DNA from: Seonamhaeicola sp.
GTDB lineage: Bacteria; Bacteroidota; Bacteroidia; Flavobacteriales; Flavobacteriaceae
Assembly: GCF_028281565.1 (NCBI RefSeq)
Contig: NZ_JANQJQ010000048.1
Coordinates: 1-64,000, forward strand
DNA: 64,000 bases
Reading direction: 5' to 3'
In this document: in pieces, positions 36,372 through 44,618 of the stretch
Layout of the letters: every line of letters begins with the position of its first letter
Position numbering within the stretch: position 1 is the stretch's first letter
Program-made: the position numbers and the translations under genes
Notes under the pieces: model-generated
The model's input: the letters and a program-made list of their open reading frames with translations, nothing else
Databases searched by the model: none
What the model was told of the DNA's origin: nothing

Positions 36372-38219
36372 ATGTATAAAGCAAATTTAGGAATGTTGAA
36401 TAAAGAAATTCAAATTATCGCAACTCTTGGTCCGGCTATAAGCTCATTCGAACAAATTAATGAACTTATAAAAGCAGGTGTCAATATTTTTAAAATTAAT
36501 TTTTCTTATGCTAACTACCAAGATGTAATTAGTAGATTAGAGATTATTAAGGACATTAATGAAAAATATGGAGCTTCTGTTACAATTTTAGGTGCGTTAC
36601 AAGGTCCAAAACTAAGAATTGGAATTGTAGGTAATGATTGTACCGTAAAAGCTGGAGCTAATTTTATATTCACAAATCAGGATATAATTGGAAACTCTGA
36701 AAAAGTTTCCATTAATTATATAAACTTTGCAAAAGATGTAAAAGTTGGCGAACTAATACTAATCGATGATGGGAGACTTATTTTTAGGGTAGAAGAAACA
36801 AACTACAAAAATACAGTAAAAACAAGAGTAATTCAAGGAGGGCCATTGAGATCCAAAAAAGGCGTATATCTCCCCAATACAATATCCTCACTCCCTTCTA
36901 TTACAAAAAAAGATTGGAAAGATTTAGAGTTCGCTTTAAAAAATGAATTCGATTGGCTTTCGATTCCATTGATTAATAATAATAAAAATATAGATGAAGT
37001 AAATGAATTGAGAAGCTTTATTAAATTAAATAGTCCAAATACTAAGTTGGTTGTTAAAATAGAGCATCTTAATTTATTAGAAAATGTTGACTCGATTATT
37101 GAAGTTATAGATACTCTTATAATTTCTTCAGTTGATTTAAGTATAAATGGATCATTTTCTGAAATCCCTATTCTTGAAAGGACATTAATCGAAAAATGCA
37201 ACAATGCTGATAAAACAGTTTTTTTTAGTGGAGGTATAGTTGAGAATATGATAGTATCAAAAAAACCATCTCGTCTTGAAGCTAGCTATATATCTAACTT
37301 AATTTTAGGTGGGGTGAATGGTATTGTTTTATCTGGGGAAACTTCTGTTGGACAATTTCCACTTGAAACTGTCAAGGCACTAAAAGAAATAATTTTTAGA
37401 AGTAAAAACTACGAAAAAAAGTTTGGTGTAAATATTAAATTAAGAGCACCAAAATCAATACGAACTTTTTTAATTCAATATTTAAACTTATTTAATGATT
37501 TTATTGAAATTTCAAAAAACTCTGAAGTTCAATTAAATGCAACACAATTTGAGAATGGAATACTTTTGAATTTCATTAAAACTGATGAAAATAATAAATG
37601 GGAAAACTACTTTAATGAATACATATCCTTCACTCAAAAAAACATAGAAAATATTTCGATAGAATTTGAAAAGAAAAATGTATCCCAATTTGAGCGAGAA
37701 TTATTCATTTCTATTCTAAAGAATGAATTGAGTAATCTAAGGTTTAAATTAGAAACAAAGGAAATTGAGTTAAAATATTTAAAAAAAGAAATTATTCCTC
37801 CATTACAAAAGGCAATATCTAATTTTTCAACACCTCGGAAGCTTAAATTCAACAATAAAATAAATCTCGAAAAAAAAGTTAAACGAAAAAAAATCACCAT
37901 TCACGAAATCAACACAACATATAGGGATAACACTGAATTCAATGAATTAAAGACTTTATTGAGTGAAATACAAAAATTGACTGGTAAAAACAAAGAATGG
38001 CAGAATAATTTCAAAAATTCTTTAATTGCAATTAAGAATTTAGAAAAAGCTGAGAGAGATGGTAATGATAATAAAAAGAAAAAATCAATATCTAAAATCA
38101 AATCATTTTTTGATAAAGCCAAAAATATTAAAGACTGGTATGATGTTCTAAATTTACCAACTGAAATAGTAGAAAAAATTATTAGAATAATAGATATCGG
38201 CAATAATCTTTTCTTTTGA
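36372..38219 (+). CDS. Pyruvate-kinase-like pseudoenzyme with helical C-terminal extension
   Basis: 615 residues. Residues 10-345 follow the pyruvate kinase A and B domains: IIATLGPAISSFEQI, INFSYANYQ, ALQGPKLRIG, B domain ~82-168, YLPNTISSLPSITKKD, VVKIEH, and IVLSGETSVGQFPLETV. Several catalytic positions differ: the substrate-binding Arg is Lys41, the active Thr of TQM is lost (FSGGIVENM at 285-293) and DTKGPE is LQGPK, although Lys229/Glu231/Asp255 remain. The regulatory C-domain is absent; instead ~365-615 is lysine-rich and helical with coiled coil (~440-490) and a final amphipathic helix pair. A working glycolytic enzyme is unlikely; a nucleotide/phosphate sensor joined to an effector-like region is my inference. 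Confidence 0.75.
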   Translation: MYKANLGMLNKEIQIIATLGPAISSFEQINELIKAGVNIFKINFSYANYQDVISRLEIIKDINEKYGASVTILGALQGPKLRIGIVGNDCTVKAGANFIFTNQDIIGNSEKVSINYINFAKDVKVGELILIDDGRLIFRVEETNYKNTVKTRVIQGGPLRSKKGVYLPNTISSLPSITKKDWKDLEFALKNEFDWLSIPLINNNKNIDEVNELRSFIKLNSPNTKLVVKIEHLNLLENVDSIIEVIDTLIISSVDLSINGSFSEIPILERTLIEKCNNADKTVFFSGGIVENMIVSKKPSRLEASYISNLILGGVNGIVLSGETSVGQFPLETVKALKEIIFRSKNYEKKFGVNIKLRAPKSIRTFLIQYLNLFNDFIEISKNSEVQLNATQFENGILLNFIKTDENNKWENYFNEYISFTQKNIENISIEFEKKNVSQFERELFISILKNELSNLRFKLETKEIELKYLKKEIIPPLQKAISNFSTPRKLKFNNKINLEKKVKRKKITIHEINTTYRDNTEFNELKTLLSEIQKLTGKNKEWQNNFKNSLIAIKNLEKAERDGNDNKKKKSISKIKSFFDKAKNIKDWYDVLNLPTEIVEKIIRIIDIGNNLFF

Positions 38220-38243
38220 TTTTTTGAACAATAATACTGAACC

Positions 38244-38348
38244 GCTAACAACGCATATAAAAAATAGCGATTTAAATCTCCCCGCTAACGCGAGTTTGTA
38301 ACTAGCACCATAATATAAACGCTAGCAAGCGCAACTTAACCTTTTAGC
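38244..38348. repeat. attC-like site with degenerate right box
   Basis: Left box GCTAAC (38244-38249) then AACGCATATAAAAAATAGCG; a variant of the 25-base palindrome (GCGAGTTtgtAACTAGC) at 38290-38310; right side AACC-TTTTAGC (38342-38348) differs from GTTAGC at the first positions. Start codon 12 bases later. Confidence 0.45.
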
Positions 38349-38359
38349 TCATTAAGAAA

Positions 38360-38797
38360 ATGAAAGAAATACCGATAAAAAAATATATTAGATACCTGTT
38401 CGTAATAACAATTTTGGTTTTCTTTCTAAACAAGTTTTATTTGAGGCCGTGGGTTTTAGAAAAGGATCTACCCAATGTTTTCAAAATATTCGTCTTATCG
38501 GTTCCGAATTTAGCTGAAGCCATAATAGGAACGCTATTGTTGACAGGACTATTATTTCAATTGAGACCATATTTTAACCAACGACTGAGAGCCCTTAAAG
38601 ACACTTATATCCATTTAGCAGCAGTTGGAATAGCCGGCGTTTATGGTATTTCTCAAGAATACAAATGGCACAATATAGGTGGGAATAACGTATTCGATAT
38701 TTATGATGTCATGGCCTCCATCATTGGTTTAGTGATTGCTTTTGGATTACTTCAAAAATTTGGTTTTATAGACAAGACAGAACTATATAAGGAATAA
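38360..38797 (+). CDS. Small four-helix membrane protein
   Basis: 145 residues, helices at about 10-25, 45-65, 84-100 and 113-132. The C-terminal helix begins with a conserved-looking NVFDIYDVMASIIG turn that recalls VanZ-like and other small membrane families, but the match is too weak to name. Unlike its neighbours it is not especially lysine-rich. Confidence 0.55.
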   Translation: MKEIPIKKYIRYLFVITILVFFLNKFYLRPWVLEKDLPNVFKIFVLSVPNLAEAIIGTLLLTGLLFQLRPYFNQRLRALKDTYIHLAAVGIAGVYGISQEYKWHNIGGNNVFDIYDVMASIIGLVIAFGLLQKFGFIDKTELYKE

Positions 38798-38829
38798 AAC
38801 GTGCTACAATAAGGTGTATAAACCCCCGC

Positions 38830-39014
38830 CTGGGCGAGTTTATAATCCATACTATTAACACAAAGAGCAAACACTCAATTAAACCGTCATGCTGAGGGAG
38901 GGACGACCGTGAGAATCTGTAGCTATTAAGGATGAGATTGTTACGTCGCAAGCTCCTCACAATGACGTCCTTTTAAGATATCCTCTGCTTGTGCGAGTTT
39001 GTAACTCGTACCAT
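38830..39014. repeat. Composite repeat: palindrome - 83-bp element - palindrome
   Basis: Worn palindrome at 38830-38856, spacer ATTAACACAAAGAGCAAAC, the 83-base element CGTCATGCTGAGG...CCTCACAATGACG (38885-38967), spacer, then palindrome GTGCGAGTTtgtAACTCGTACC at 38988-39014. The same composite occurs at 39918-40099 and 45407-45589. Confidence 0.75.
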
Positions 39015-39147
39015 TCATACAAAAACCAAAGATTCAACTCAGCTTCCTCTAAGTTTCTACCAAAGACAGACAAATGCAACTTCGAAACTATCAAATCTCA
39101 AACTAATCCAAACCCAGAGGGAGCAGGAGATTAAGAATAAAAACTGT

Positions 39148-39301
39148 AGCCAACAATGGTTATAAATCATTGTGGTTTAGTGCCACACCAAAATAAAAGT
39201 ATCAATCAGCGGATGATTTCTACAGCGGAATAATCCTGCCCTTCGACAAGCTCAGGAACCACGGATTTATCCACAACGAAATCATACACAGAACGTTGTA
39301 A
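39148..39301. repeat. attC-like site
   Basis: Left box AGCCAAC (39148-39154) followed by AATGGTTATAAATCATTG, like the 31091 and 36201 sites; right box GTTGTAA (39295-39301). The interval also holds a repeat of the CCTGCCCTTCGACAAGCTCAGG type (a common 3' hairpin word). The preceding 39015-39147 looks like gene or repeat debris. Next start is 107 bases on. Confidence 0.42.
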
Positions 39302-39407
39302 ACATTATAAACCCAACTATGAAATAATACATAAATACTCCATATGGGCGATTGATTTAACCATCTTATCGCCAGATATTTAAAGTGAACAATAAAACTT
39401 CATTATC

Positions 39408-39851
39408 ATGAAAATTAAAATAGTCTTACTGGCCTTTCTCTTACTAGGAACTATAGTTCCTTCCAAACTTATTGCACAAAGCTATGCTAACCCCGACGCA
39501 GCCCGTATGCGACTGCTCTTAGCCAGAATAGCCGACTGTAATAACGATATAAAAAAAGCGGAAGCAGAGATAGAGGCATACATAAATTTAGATTCCGAAA
39601 TTTCCCTGGAATTGTATCATCAACTCAAAGAGAACTTGGCTATAGCCACCAAATGTAAAGAAGCCTCTCAACGAGAATATGATGATCTTAGAGCCGATTA
39701 TGAAGGCTGGTTTAATGAATCTACTTCGGCCATGACAATAGACAGGCAGCGTGTTACCCCTTATTGGCTTGGTGAGTACATAGGACAAATGGTTATCATC
39801 TATAGCGCGGTATTTGTAGTGTTCAAGAAGATACCTGTTCCTGAACATTAA
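39408..39851 (+). CDS. Exported coiled-coil protein with C-terminal helix
   Basis: 147 residues. Signal peptide (1-23, ending LIAQS), a coiled-coil-like helix (33-95, RIADCNNDIKKAEAEIEAY) with two cysteines, then a short C-terminal hydrophobic segment (125-140). No family recognised. Codon use is closer to the chromosome than to the AT-rich cassettes. Followed at once by an attC-like left box. Confidence 0.6.
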   Translation: MKIKIVLLAFLLLGTIVPSKLIAQSYANPDAARMRLLLARIADCNNDIKKAEAEIEAYINLDSEISLELYHQLKENLAIATKCKEASQREYDDLRADYEGWFNESTSAMTIDRQRVTPYWLGEYIGQMVIIYSAVFVVFKKIPVPEH

Positions 39852-39872
39852 TTGAGACCGAAATGCAAAGCT

Positions 39873-40202
39873 GCTAGCAACGCATATAAAAATAGCTGGA
39901 TAAGCATAAACCCCCGGCTGGTGCGAGTTTGTAACTCATTTTATTAACACAAAGAGCAAACACTTAATTAAGCCATCATGCTGAGGGAGGTACGACCGTG
40001 AGAATCTGTAACTATTAAGGATGAGATTGTTTCGTCGCAAGCTCCTCACAATGACGTCCTTTTAAAATATCCGCTGGTGCGAGTTTGTAACTCGTACCAT
40101 AACATTTAATATAAGGCTCAAAATCACCTAAATGCCCCAATAACCTCCTTAAACTACAAACGTCGCTGCCACTAGTTTGTAACTCTTTCCTAACCGTTGG
40201 CA
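39873..40202. repeat. attC-like boundaries around a composite repeat
   Basis: Left box GCTAGCAAC (39873-39881) then GCATATAAAAATAGC, as at 38244; right box GTTGGCA (40196-40202) preceded by CCTAACC. The interior (39918-40099) is the composite palindrome/83-bp/palindrome unit, and another half palindrome (AGTTTGTAACTC) lies at 40173. This suggests that the composite inserted into the site. Confidence 0.5.
39918..40099. repeat. Composite repeat: palindrome - 83-bp element - palindrome
   Basis: Palindrome at 39918-39940, spacer TATTAACACAAAGAGCAAAC, 83-base element 39974-40056, then a perfect copy of the palindrome at 40075-40099 (TGGTGCGAGTT-tgt-AACTCGTACCA). Confidence 0.78.
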
Positions 40203-40223
40203 ACAAGCTGAAAAAAAAGAAAA

Positions 40224-40255
40224 TTACCAATTTGGTAACTTTTTTATTATATTTG
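40224..40255 (+). promoter_or_regulatory. Likely operator and -7 box of the higBA pair
   Basis: TTACCAAtTTGGTAA (40224-40238) is a near-perfect palindrome and TATATTTG (40248-40255) is a -7 box of the TAnnTTTG type, 17 bases before the GTG start. A matching -33 TTTG at 19 bases is not present. The palindrome would suit autoregulation by the HigA antitoxin. Confidence 0.6.
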
Positions 40256-40272
40256 CGACAAACAAGTATAAT

Positions 40273-40566
40273 GTGAGAGTAATTGCTAAACGAACTTTGC
40301 GAGATTTTTGGGAAAAACATGCTGACTGTGAAGAGCAATTAAAATCATGGTACAGAGAAACCGAAAAATCTGAATGGAAAAATATAAATAAATTAAAGAA
40401 TGATTATCCAAGTGCAAGCATTCTAAAAGACAACCGAATTGTTTACAATATAAAAGGCAATACGTATCGCCTTATTGTAAAATTCAACCTTGAATATCAA
40501 ATTTGCTGGATAAGGTTTATTGGGACTCACGCAGAATATGACAAAATTGACGCAAATAATATCTGA
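40273..40566 (+). CDS. higB: HigB-type mRNA interferase toxin
   Basis: 97 residues, starting at GTG; MRVIAKRTLRDFWEKH is the usual HigB start. RelE-like fold: the helix EEQLKSWYRETEKSEWKN, DNRIVYNIKGNTYRLIVKFNLEYQICWIRFIGTHAEYDKI is the family core. Cuts mRNA at the ribosome when free of antitoxin. Toxin first, antitoxin two bases later, as normal for higBA. A toxin-antitoxin pair with its own promoter is a classic stabiliser of integron cassette arrays. Confidence 0.92.
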   Translation: MRVIAKRTLRDFWEKHADCEEQLKSWYRETEKSEWKNINKLKNDYPSASILKDNRIVYNIKGNTYRLIVKFNLEYQICWIRFIGTHAEYDKIDANNI

Positions 40567-40568
40567 TT

Positions 40569-40925
40569 ATGAAAATAACACCTATTAGAAATGAAAAAGA
40601 TTATCAAAATGCCCTCAACCGACTTGAGGTAATTTTTGATGCAAAAAAAGGAACTGAACAAGGAGACGAATTGGAAATCCTATCGATCTTGATTGATAGA
40701 TACGAAAACGAGAACTTTCCAATTGGAATGCCAGACCCAATTGAGGCCATAAAATTCCGAATGGAACAGATGGGAATGAAACAAAAGGATTTAGCAGAAA
40801 TTGTCGGATTTAAAAGTAGAGTAAGTGAAATTTTGAACAAAAAGCGCAAACTGACTTTGGATATGATTAGAAAGTTGAACACAACACTTCACATTCCGAC
40901 TGAAGTTTTGGTCCAGGATTATTAA
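40569..40925 (+). CDS. higA: HigA-type antitoxin with XRE helix-turn-helix
   Basis: 118 residues. N-terminal helical segment (ITPIRNEKDYQNALNRLEVIFD) and C-terminal XRE DNA-binding domain at ~58-110 (MKQKDLAEIVGFKSRVSEILNKKRKLTLDMIRKL). Binds HigB and represses the operon, probably through the palindrome at 40224. Confidence 0.92.
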   Translation: MKITPIRNEKDYQNALNRLEVIFDAKKGTEQGDELEILSILIDRYENENFPIGMPDPIEAIKFRMEQMGMKQKDLAEIVGFKSRVSEILNKKRKLTLDMIRKLNTTLHIPTEVLVQDY

Positions 40926-40955
40926 GAAAAGTCAGTGGCTATCAAAGCCCGCCGC

Positions 40956-40980
40956 TGGTGCGAGTTTGTAACTCGTACCA
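40956..40980. repeat. 25-base palindrome, single copy after higA
   Basis: TGGTGCGAGTT-tgt-AACTCGTACCA, identical to 40075-40099. No 83-base element here. Confidence 0.75.
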
Positions 40981-41061
40981 TACCCCTAGCTCTTCGAAAC
41001 TATCAAATCCAAATACTAAAATTACAGAGGACTACCAACACCAGGTAGTCCTCTATAAATT

Positions 41062-41623
41062 TTAAGAGGTTGCCACCTGCTCCAACCCTTCCCACAGGAG
41101 CTTTAAATTAAAAAGGGCCTGTTTCTCATCGGTATTAAAACACACGTTTGTGTTATACAAAGCGAGGTCATGAATTTTCTTTAAAGAGGTAATGACCTCC
41201 TCAATACCATGAAGTTTGAGGTTATCTACAAATTCTTTTTCAGGAGCGGTGGTGAAATAAAGCCGTTTTGACCTGTCAAATACATAGCTAATGTGCTCTA
41301 AAAATCGGATTTGTTTTGGAGAAAGTGGTTCTCCCTTTTTTACTTCGGTTATAAATAAACCGTAAGGGGTCTGCACCAGATTATCGGCGATGCATACCAA
41401 TGGACCATTTGAAGTTCGCATAATGAAATGGATTAAGTTAATAAAAAGAGGAGAGGTCACTGCGAACTTCATCAAAGCGGTGCTTTAAATTGGTCTCGGG
41501 ACTTGCACCCGTATGCCTCTCCAAAATTTTTCTTTTAAACCGAATAAATGCTAATAGCACCATTAGTAGTAATTTTAATAAAGTTCGCGTCACAAATGTA
41601 AGAAAATAAACCATGCTTAACAA
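41062..41623 (-). pseudogene. Membrane-anchored VRR-NUC/PD-(D/E)XK-like gene, frameshifted
   Basis: Two overlapping minus-strand frames: 41438-41623 (61 residues, membrane helix ~14-27, ending KHRFDEVRSDLSSFY) and 41062-41475 (137 residues). Removing one base from the A5 run at 41443-41447 joins them into one 186-residue protein reading DLSSFINLIHFIMRTSNG. The second half has Asp31 (CIADN), then GLFITEVKKGEPLSPKQIRFLEHI, with Glu44-Val-Lys46, a nuclease-like core similar to VRR-NUC domains. So the gene probably codes for a membrane-tethered nuclease-like protein. The frameshift may be a real mutation or a homopolymer error. Opposite in direction to the array genes. Confidence 0.55.
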
Positions 41624-41670
41624 AAACTTAATGCATTCCTTCCGGTTTTCCTATCGGAAAATCCTTGCAA

Positions 41671-41742
41671 CTTTGTTATATTTGGTTATTGTTGAAAATC
41701 AATTAAGTGTACTGCGCAACAAACCATAGCTAACCGTTGTGT
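41671..41742 (+). promoter_or_regulatory. Possible -7 box and attC-like right box before next cassette
   Basis: TATATTTG at 41677-41684 matches the -7 consensus, but lacks a spaced TTTG. Downstream, CATAGCTAACC leads into the box GTTGTGT (41736-41742), 25 bases before the start codon at 41767. The left half of this site is not identified. Confidence 0.4.
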
Positions 41743-41766
41743 ATCAACTGTAGAAACCAAAAACGA

Positions 41767-42285
41767 ATGGCCATTTATCAATATTATTTAGCAGTCGTTC
41801 CTGAAGAAGGAATTCTAAAAAAACACGATTCGATTCCAAACGAAATCGGAATTAGTATAGAAACTGGTTTTTTTGAATCAGATGCTGAATTATATTGGAA
41901 AGAAATTGACAAAAAAGCAAATGACATAATACCAAAAATTGATTCAATTGTTGAGAGAGCCGATTGGGGAAATAGTGAAACAAGTTATAATTGGAAAACA
42001 TATACGGAAACGTTGGACAATGATGCTTTTATGTCATTGGATAAAAAATCTAAGGCAATAACCCATTTTTCCTTTAGAGCGGATTTAAGAGAAAAAGGAT
42101 TTACCTTCCTAAAAAATATAATCGAATTGGGAAAAGAAAATGACTGGATGTTTATGGACAGAAAAGGAAAATTAATGAAAGCTGATTTTGAGGAAATTAA
42201 AAACAGCATTCGTAATTCAGACGCCCATAGTTTTTTGAAAGACCCTATTAAGTTTTTAGAAAGCCTTGACAATAAAAATGAATAA
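41767..42285 (+). CDS. Hypothetical cytosolic protein in cassette array
   Basis: 172 residues from the ATG at 41767 (MAIYQYYLAVVPEEGILKKH); an earlier TTG/GTG start lies inside the attC-like box and is rejected. Mixed alpha/beta, no signal or membrane segment. Features: tryptophan-rich RADWGNSETSYNWKTY and a beta-strand HFSFRADLRE. I recall similar small proteins as unknowns in accessory regions; an immunity-like role is possible but unsupported. Confidence 0.55.
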   Translation: MAIYQYYLAVVPEEGILKKHDSIPNEIGISIETGFFESDAELYWKEIDKKANDIIPKIDSIVERADWGNSETSYNWKTYTETLDNDAFMSLDKKSKAITHFSFRADLREKGFTFLKNIIELGKENDWMFMDRKGKLMKADFEEIKNSIRNSDAHSFLKDPIKFLESLDNKNE

Positions 42286-42303
42286 AGCCATACTCACAAC
42301 AAT

Positions 42304-42363
42304 GCATAACCACGATTCTAAACCGACAAACATTAAATTTTAACTCTTAACTGGCGGTTATAC
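42304..42363. repeat. Short canonical attC-like site, 60 bases
   Basis: Left box GCATAACC (42304) and right box GCGGTTATAC (42354-42363) are complementary; the interior is AT-rich. Size and layout are those of short integron attC sites. It matches the site at 43984-44048 in both arms. Confidence 0.6.
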
Positions 42364-42397
42364 GAGGCCGATGGTAAACATTTAAGAAGAACATTCT

Positions 42398-42904
42398 ATG
42401 AACCGAATTTTAATATTGATAATTATGTTTTCATTTTTTGGATGCGGAAAAAATAAATCGGAAAAAAACGATAAGGACCTCATAAATAATTACGAATCAA
42501 CAACTATTGAACTGAATATTGATAACGAACCTTCCTTAGTGATTTTACTTCATAAAGACGGAACAATAAACCGAAAAGGCAGTGGGACAGAAGAAATTGA
42601 TAACAGCTTTTATATAGGAATTCAAAACGATAGTTTGTTGCCGAAGTTGACAAGCACCGTAACATCCGATTTCCAAGCTTTGCTAAACCGGGTTTATGAT
42701 TATCCTGATAAGAAAGGAAAAACCTGTATGTTGGAAATTACACTTTCAGATGGAAAAGAAACAAAAGGAGTTCGATATATTTATGGTTCTGAATCAATGG
42801 GACCACCTGTACCGATTGCAAACTATGTGAATAAAGCAATTGAGTTGACAAATCCTTGGTTCAATGAACAAGTTAAGATGATCGAAAACAGTAAAACTGA
42901 ATAA
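42398..42904 (+). CDS. Putative lipoprotein in cassette array
   Basis: 168 residues. Leader MNRILILIIMFSFFGCG with lipobox Cys16, an acidic/lysine linker, then a small beta-rich domain (STTIELNIDNEPSLVILLHKDGTI; CMLEITLSDGKETKGVRYIYG). No family recognised. Ends two bases before the DUF2200 gene, so the two share a cassette. Confidence 0.6.
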   Translation: MNRILILIIMFSFFGCGKNKSEKNDKDLINNYESTTIELNIDNEPSLVILLHKDGTINRKGSGTEEIDNSFYIGIQNDSLLPKLTSTVTSDFQALLNRVYDYPDKKGKTCMLEITLSDGKETKGVRYIYGSESMGPPVPIANYVNKAIELTNPWFNEQVKMIENSKTE

Positions 42905-42906
42905 AA

Positions 42907-43284
42907 ATGAAAGTTACAGCCGAAAAAAATGAAAAAGTTGCGAATATGATCTTTGCATCTATCTACCCGCTTTACTGGAACAGACTGGAGAAGCACGGTA
43001 GGACTAAGGAAGAATTCCACCAGGTAATTGAATGGTTCACCGGTTTTGATGAAGAAAAATTACAAGCACTGATTGATGAAAAAGCAACGTTTAGAACATT
43101 TTTTCAAAAAGCAAAAATACATCCCAATGCACACATGATTAAAGGAGTCGTGTGTGGTTATCGCATTGAAGACATAGAAGATGAATTTGAAGTGTATAAA
43201 CAGTGCAGGCGTATGGAAAAGCTGATTGATGAATTGGCAAAAGGTCGTAAAATGGAGAAAATTTTGCGTGAGGAAAGCAAGTAG
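42907..43284 (+). CDS. DUF2200-family protein
   Basis: 125 residues, complete. Core motifs ANMIFASIYPLYWNRLEKHGRTKEEFHQVIEWFTGF, FRTFFQKAKIHPNA and IKGVVCGYRIEDIED, then LIDELAKGRKMEKILR, match DUF2200 along its whole length. Function unknown, cytosolic. Its TAG stop (43282-43284) overlaps the left box of the next attC-like site. Confidence 0.88.
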   Translation: MKVTAEKNEKVANMIFASIYPLYWNRLEKHGRTKEEFHQVIEWFTGFDEEKLQALIDEKATFRTFFQKAKIHPNAHMIKGVVCGYRIEDIEDEFEVYKQCRRMEKLIDELAKGRKMEKILREESK

Positions 43285-43343
43285 CAACGGGTGCTGACAA
43301 AACCTAAACTGCATTGAAACGCAGTTTGGCCAAATCGTTGTAA
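43282..43343. repeat. attC-like site with internal hairpin, 62 bases
   Basis: Left TAGCAAC (43282-43288), inner hairpin CCTAAACTGC-attgaaac-GCAGTTTGG (43303-43329), right box GTTGTAA (43337-43343). Start codon 29 bases later. Confidence 0.6.
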
Positions 43344-43371
43344 TACATTTAAAAACTTACTGCATAACCAA

Positions 43372-43965
43372 ATGATCACAAATAATAAACTGTCCAATTT
43401 AATACCGAAAATATTATTTGGATTTGCTGTAATTGGGTTTATAATTCTGTGGTTAATGTTTGGTGGAAATGGCAGGTTTCAGAATACATCTGTATATCAT
43501 GATTTAAGCAGATTATACCCAGTAGCAATTGGAATTGCTTTAATTCTTCCATATTGCATCTATTTGTTTACATCAAAATCAAAACAGAAAAAAATACTTA
43601 AAAGTAACCCTATCGATCTGAACAAAATCGGACTTACTACGATGGAATATTTTGAGAAGAAATCTAAGGAAAATATTTTCGAGATTTATGTAAAAAATGA
43701 GACTTCTGACACGTTAATTGTAAATAGGAAATCTTTATTGGAGTCTAATAGTTGGTATATTTTTACAACAGATAAATACAAACCTATTTATTTTAGTAAT
43801 GGAATTGAATTCCATATTGACAAAGAACTGAATCTGGAAATAATTGATTTCAGAAATCAAATAATTGGATTGGGAGAGGACTATTTTAAGCAACACAATG
43901 TGCCTGAATATGTGAATTGGGCATTTGTTATAGCCGAACCGAATCAAGGAGATATAATTGAATAA
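43372..43965 (+). CDS. Two-helix membrane protein, unknown family
   Basis: 197 residues; helices at ~11-29 and ~49-66, then a ~130-residue soluble domain rich in aromatic residues and strands. No recognised motif. Topology implies that the soluble part is cytosolic. Confidence 0.6.
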   Translation: MITNNKLSNLIPKILFGFAVIGFIILWLMFGGNGRFQNTSVYHDLSRLYPVAIGIALILPYCIYLFTSKSKQKKILKSNPIDLNKIGLTTMEYFEKKSKENIFEIYVKNETSDTLIVNRKSLLESNSWYIFTTDKYKPIYFSNGIEFHIDKELNLEIIDFRNQIIGLGEDYFKQHNVPEYVNWAFVIAEPNQGDIIE

Positions 43966-43983
43966 AAAACGTTTTACTATAAT

Positions 43984-44048
43984 GTATAACCGCAATTCCA
44001 GCAATAATAAATAAAAAGAATATAAAAACATGTAACGGACGGTTATAT
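43984..44048. repeat. Short canonical attC-like site, 65 bases
   Basis: Left GTATAACCGC (43984-43993) complements right GACGGTTATAT (44038-44048). AT-rich middle. Twin of the 42304 site. Start codon 25 bases later. Confidence 0.62.
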
Positions 44049-44072
44049 GAACCGATGTAACCACATTAACTC

Positions 44073-44618
44073 ATGAAGGAAGTACAAAAGACTAACATAG
44101 AATTCCTGATTTCTGCATTTGCCTATTCTTTTGCCTTATTGAATGAGACGTTTTATTTAAGAAAAAGGGATTTAAAAGTAATTGGTGTCCATATTTTTGA
44201 CTATCACTTGATATCCGAATGTAAGTCTGAATATGAAACAGGCTTAGGCAAAGAGGCGGAAAGGGATATAAAAGAAGCCATAATTGCAAGTGAAAAAGGC
44301 TATGATACTCATATCCTTATTCCTAGACTTACCAAAGAACAAAGGTTCGAAATTATGAATATGTTTATTGACTCAAATCCTAAATTCAAAGAAAGGCTTA
44401 TTGAAAATCTCAACAGCCTGATCGATTCAACTGAAACTAAAGGGTTTGATCACTATACAAAAGAATTAAAGCCTGGTGTGGAAATGGGGTATCTGACCCA
44501 TGGAATTAAAAACAAAAAATTAAAATCAAACTGGACAAAGTTTTATAGAGATAAAACCAGAACTATTGCCCTTTCCTGGTTAGAAGAACAAAAAAAGGCG
44601 CTACAGCAAAATGCCTAA
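44073..44618 (+). CDS. UPF0158-like protein
   Basis: 181 residues. The order of features follows UPF0158: a hydrophobic FLISAFAYSFALLNETFYLRKRDLKV start, acidic EAERDIKEAI, HILIPRLTKEQRFEIMNMFIDS and a tryptophan-containing end LSWLEEQKKAL. Cytosolic; function unknown. Overlaps the Sel1 gene by eight bases, indicating a coupled pair. Confidence 0.6.
   Translation: MKEVQKTNIEFLISAFAYSFALLNETFYLRKRDLKVIGVHIFDYHLISECKSEYETGLGKEAERDIKEAIIASEKGYDTHILIPRLTKEQRFEIMNMFIDSNPKFKERLIENLNSLIDSTETKGFDHYTKELKPGVEMGYLTHGIKNKKLKSNWTKFYRDKTRTIALSWLEEQKKALQQNA

Noticed and set aside
36833-38251. Minus-strand open frames opposite the pyruvate-kinase-like gene
   Set aside because: They mirror the AT-rich coding strand and show no motifs, whereas the + frame has clear pyruvate kinase signatures.
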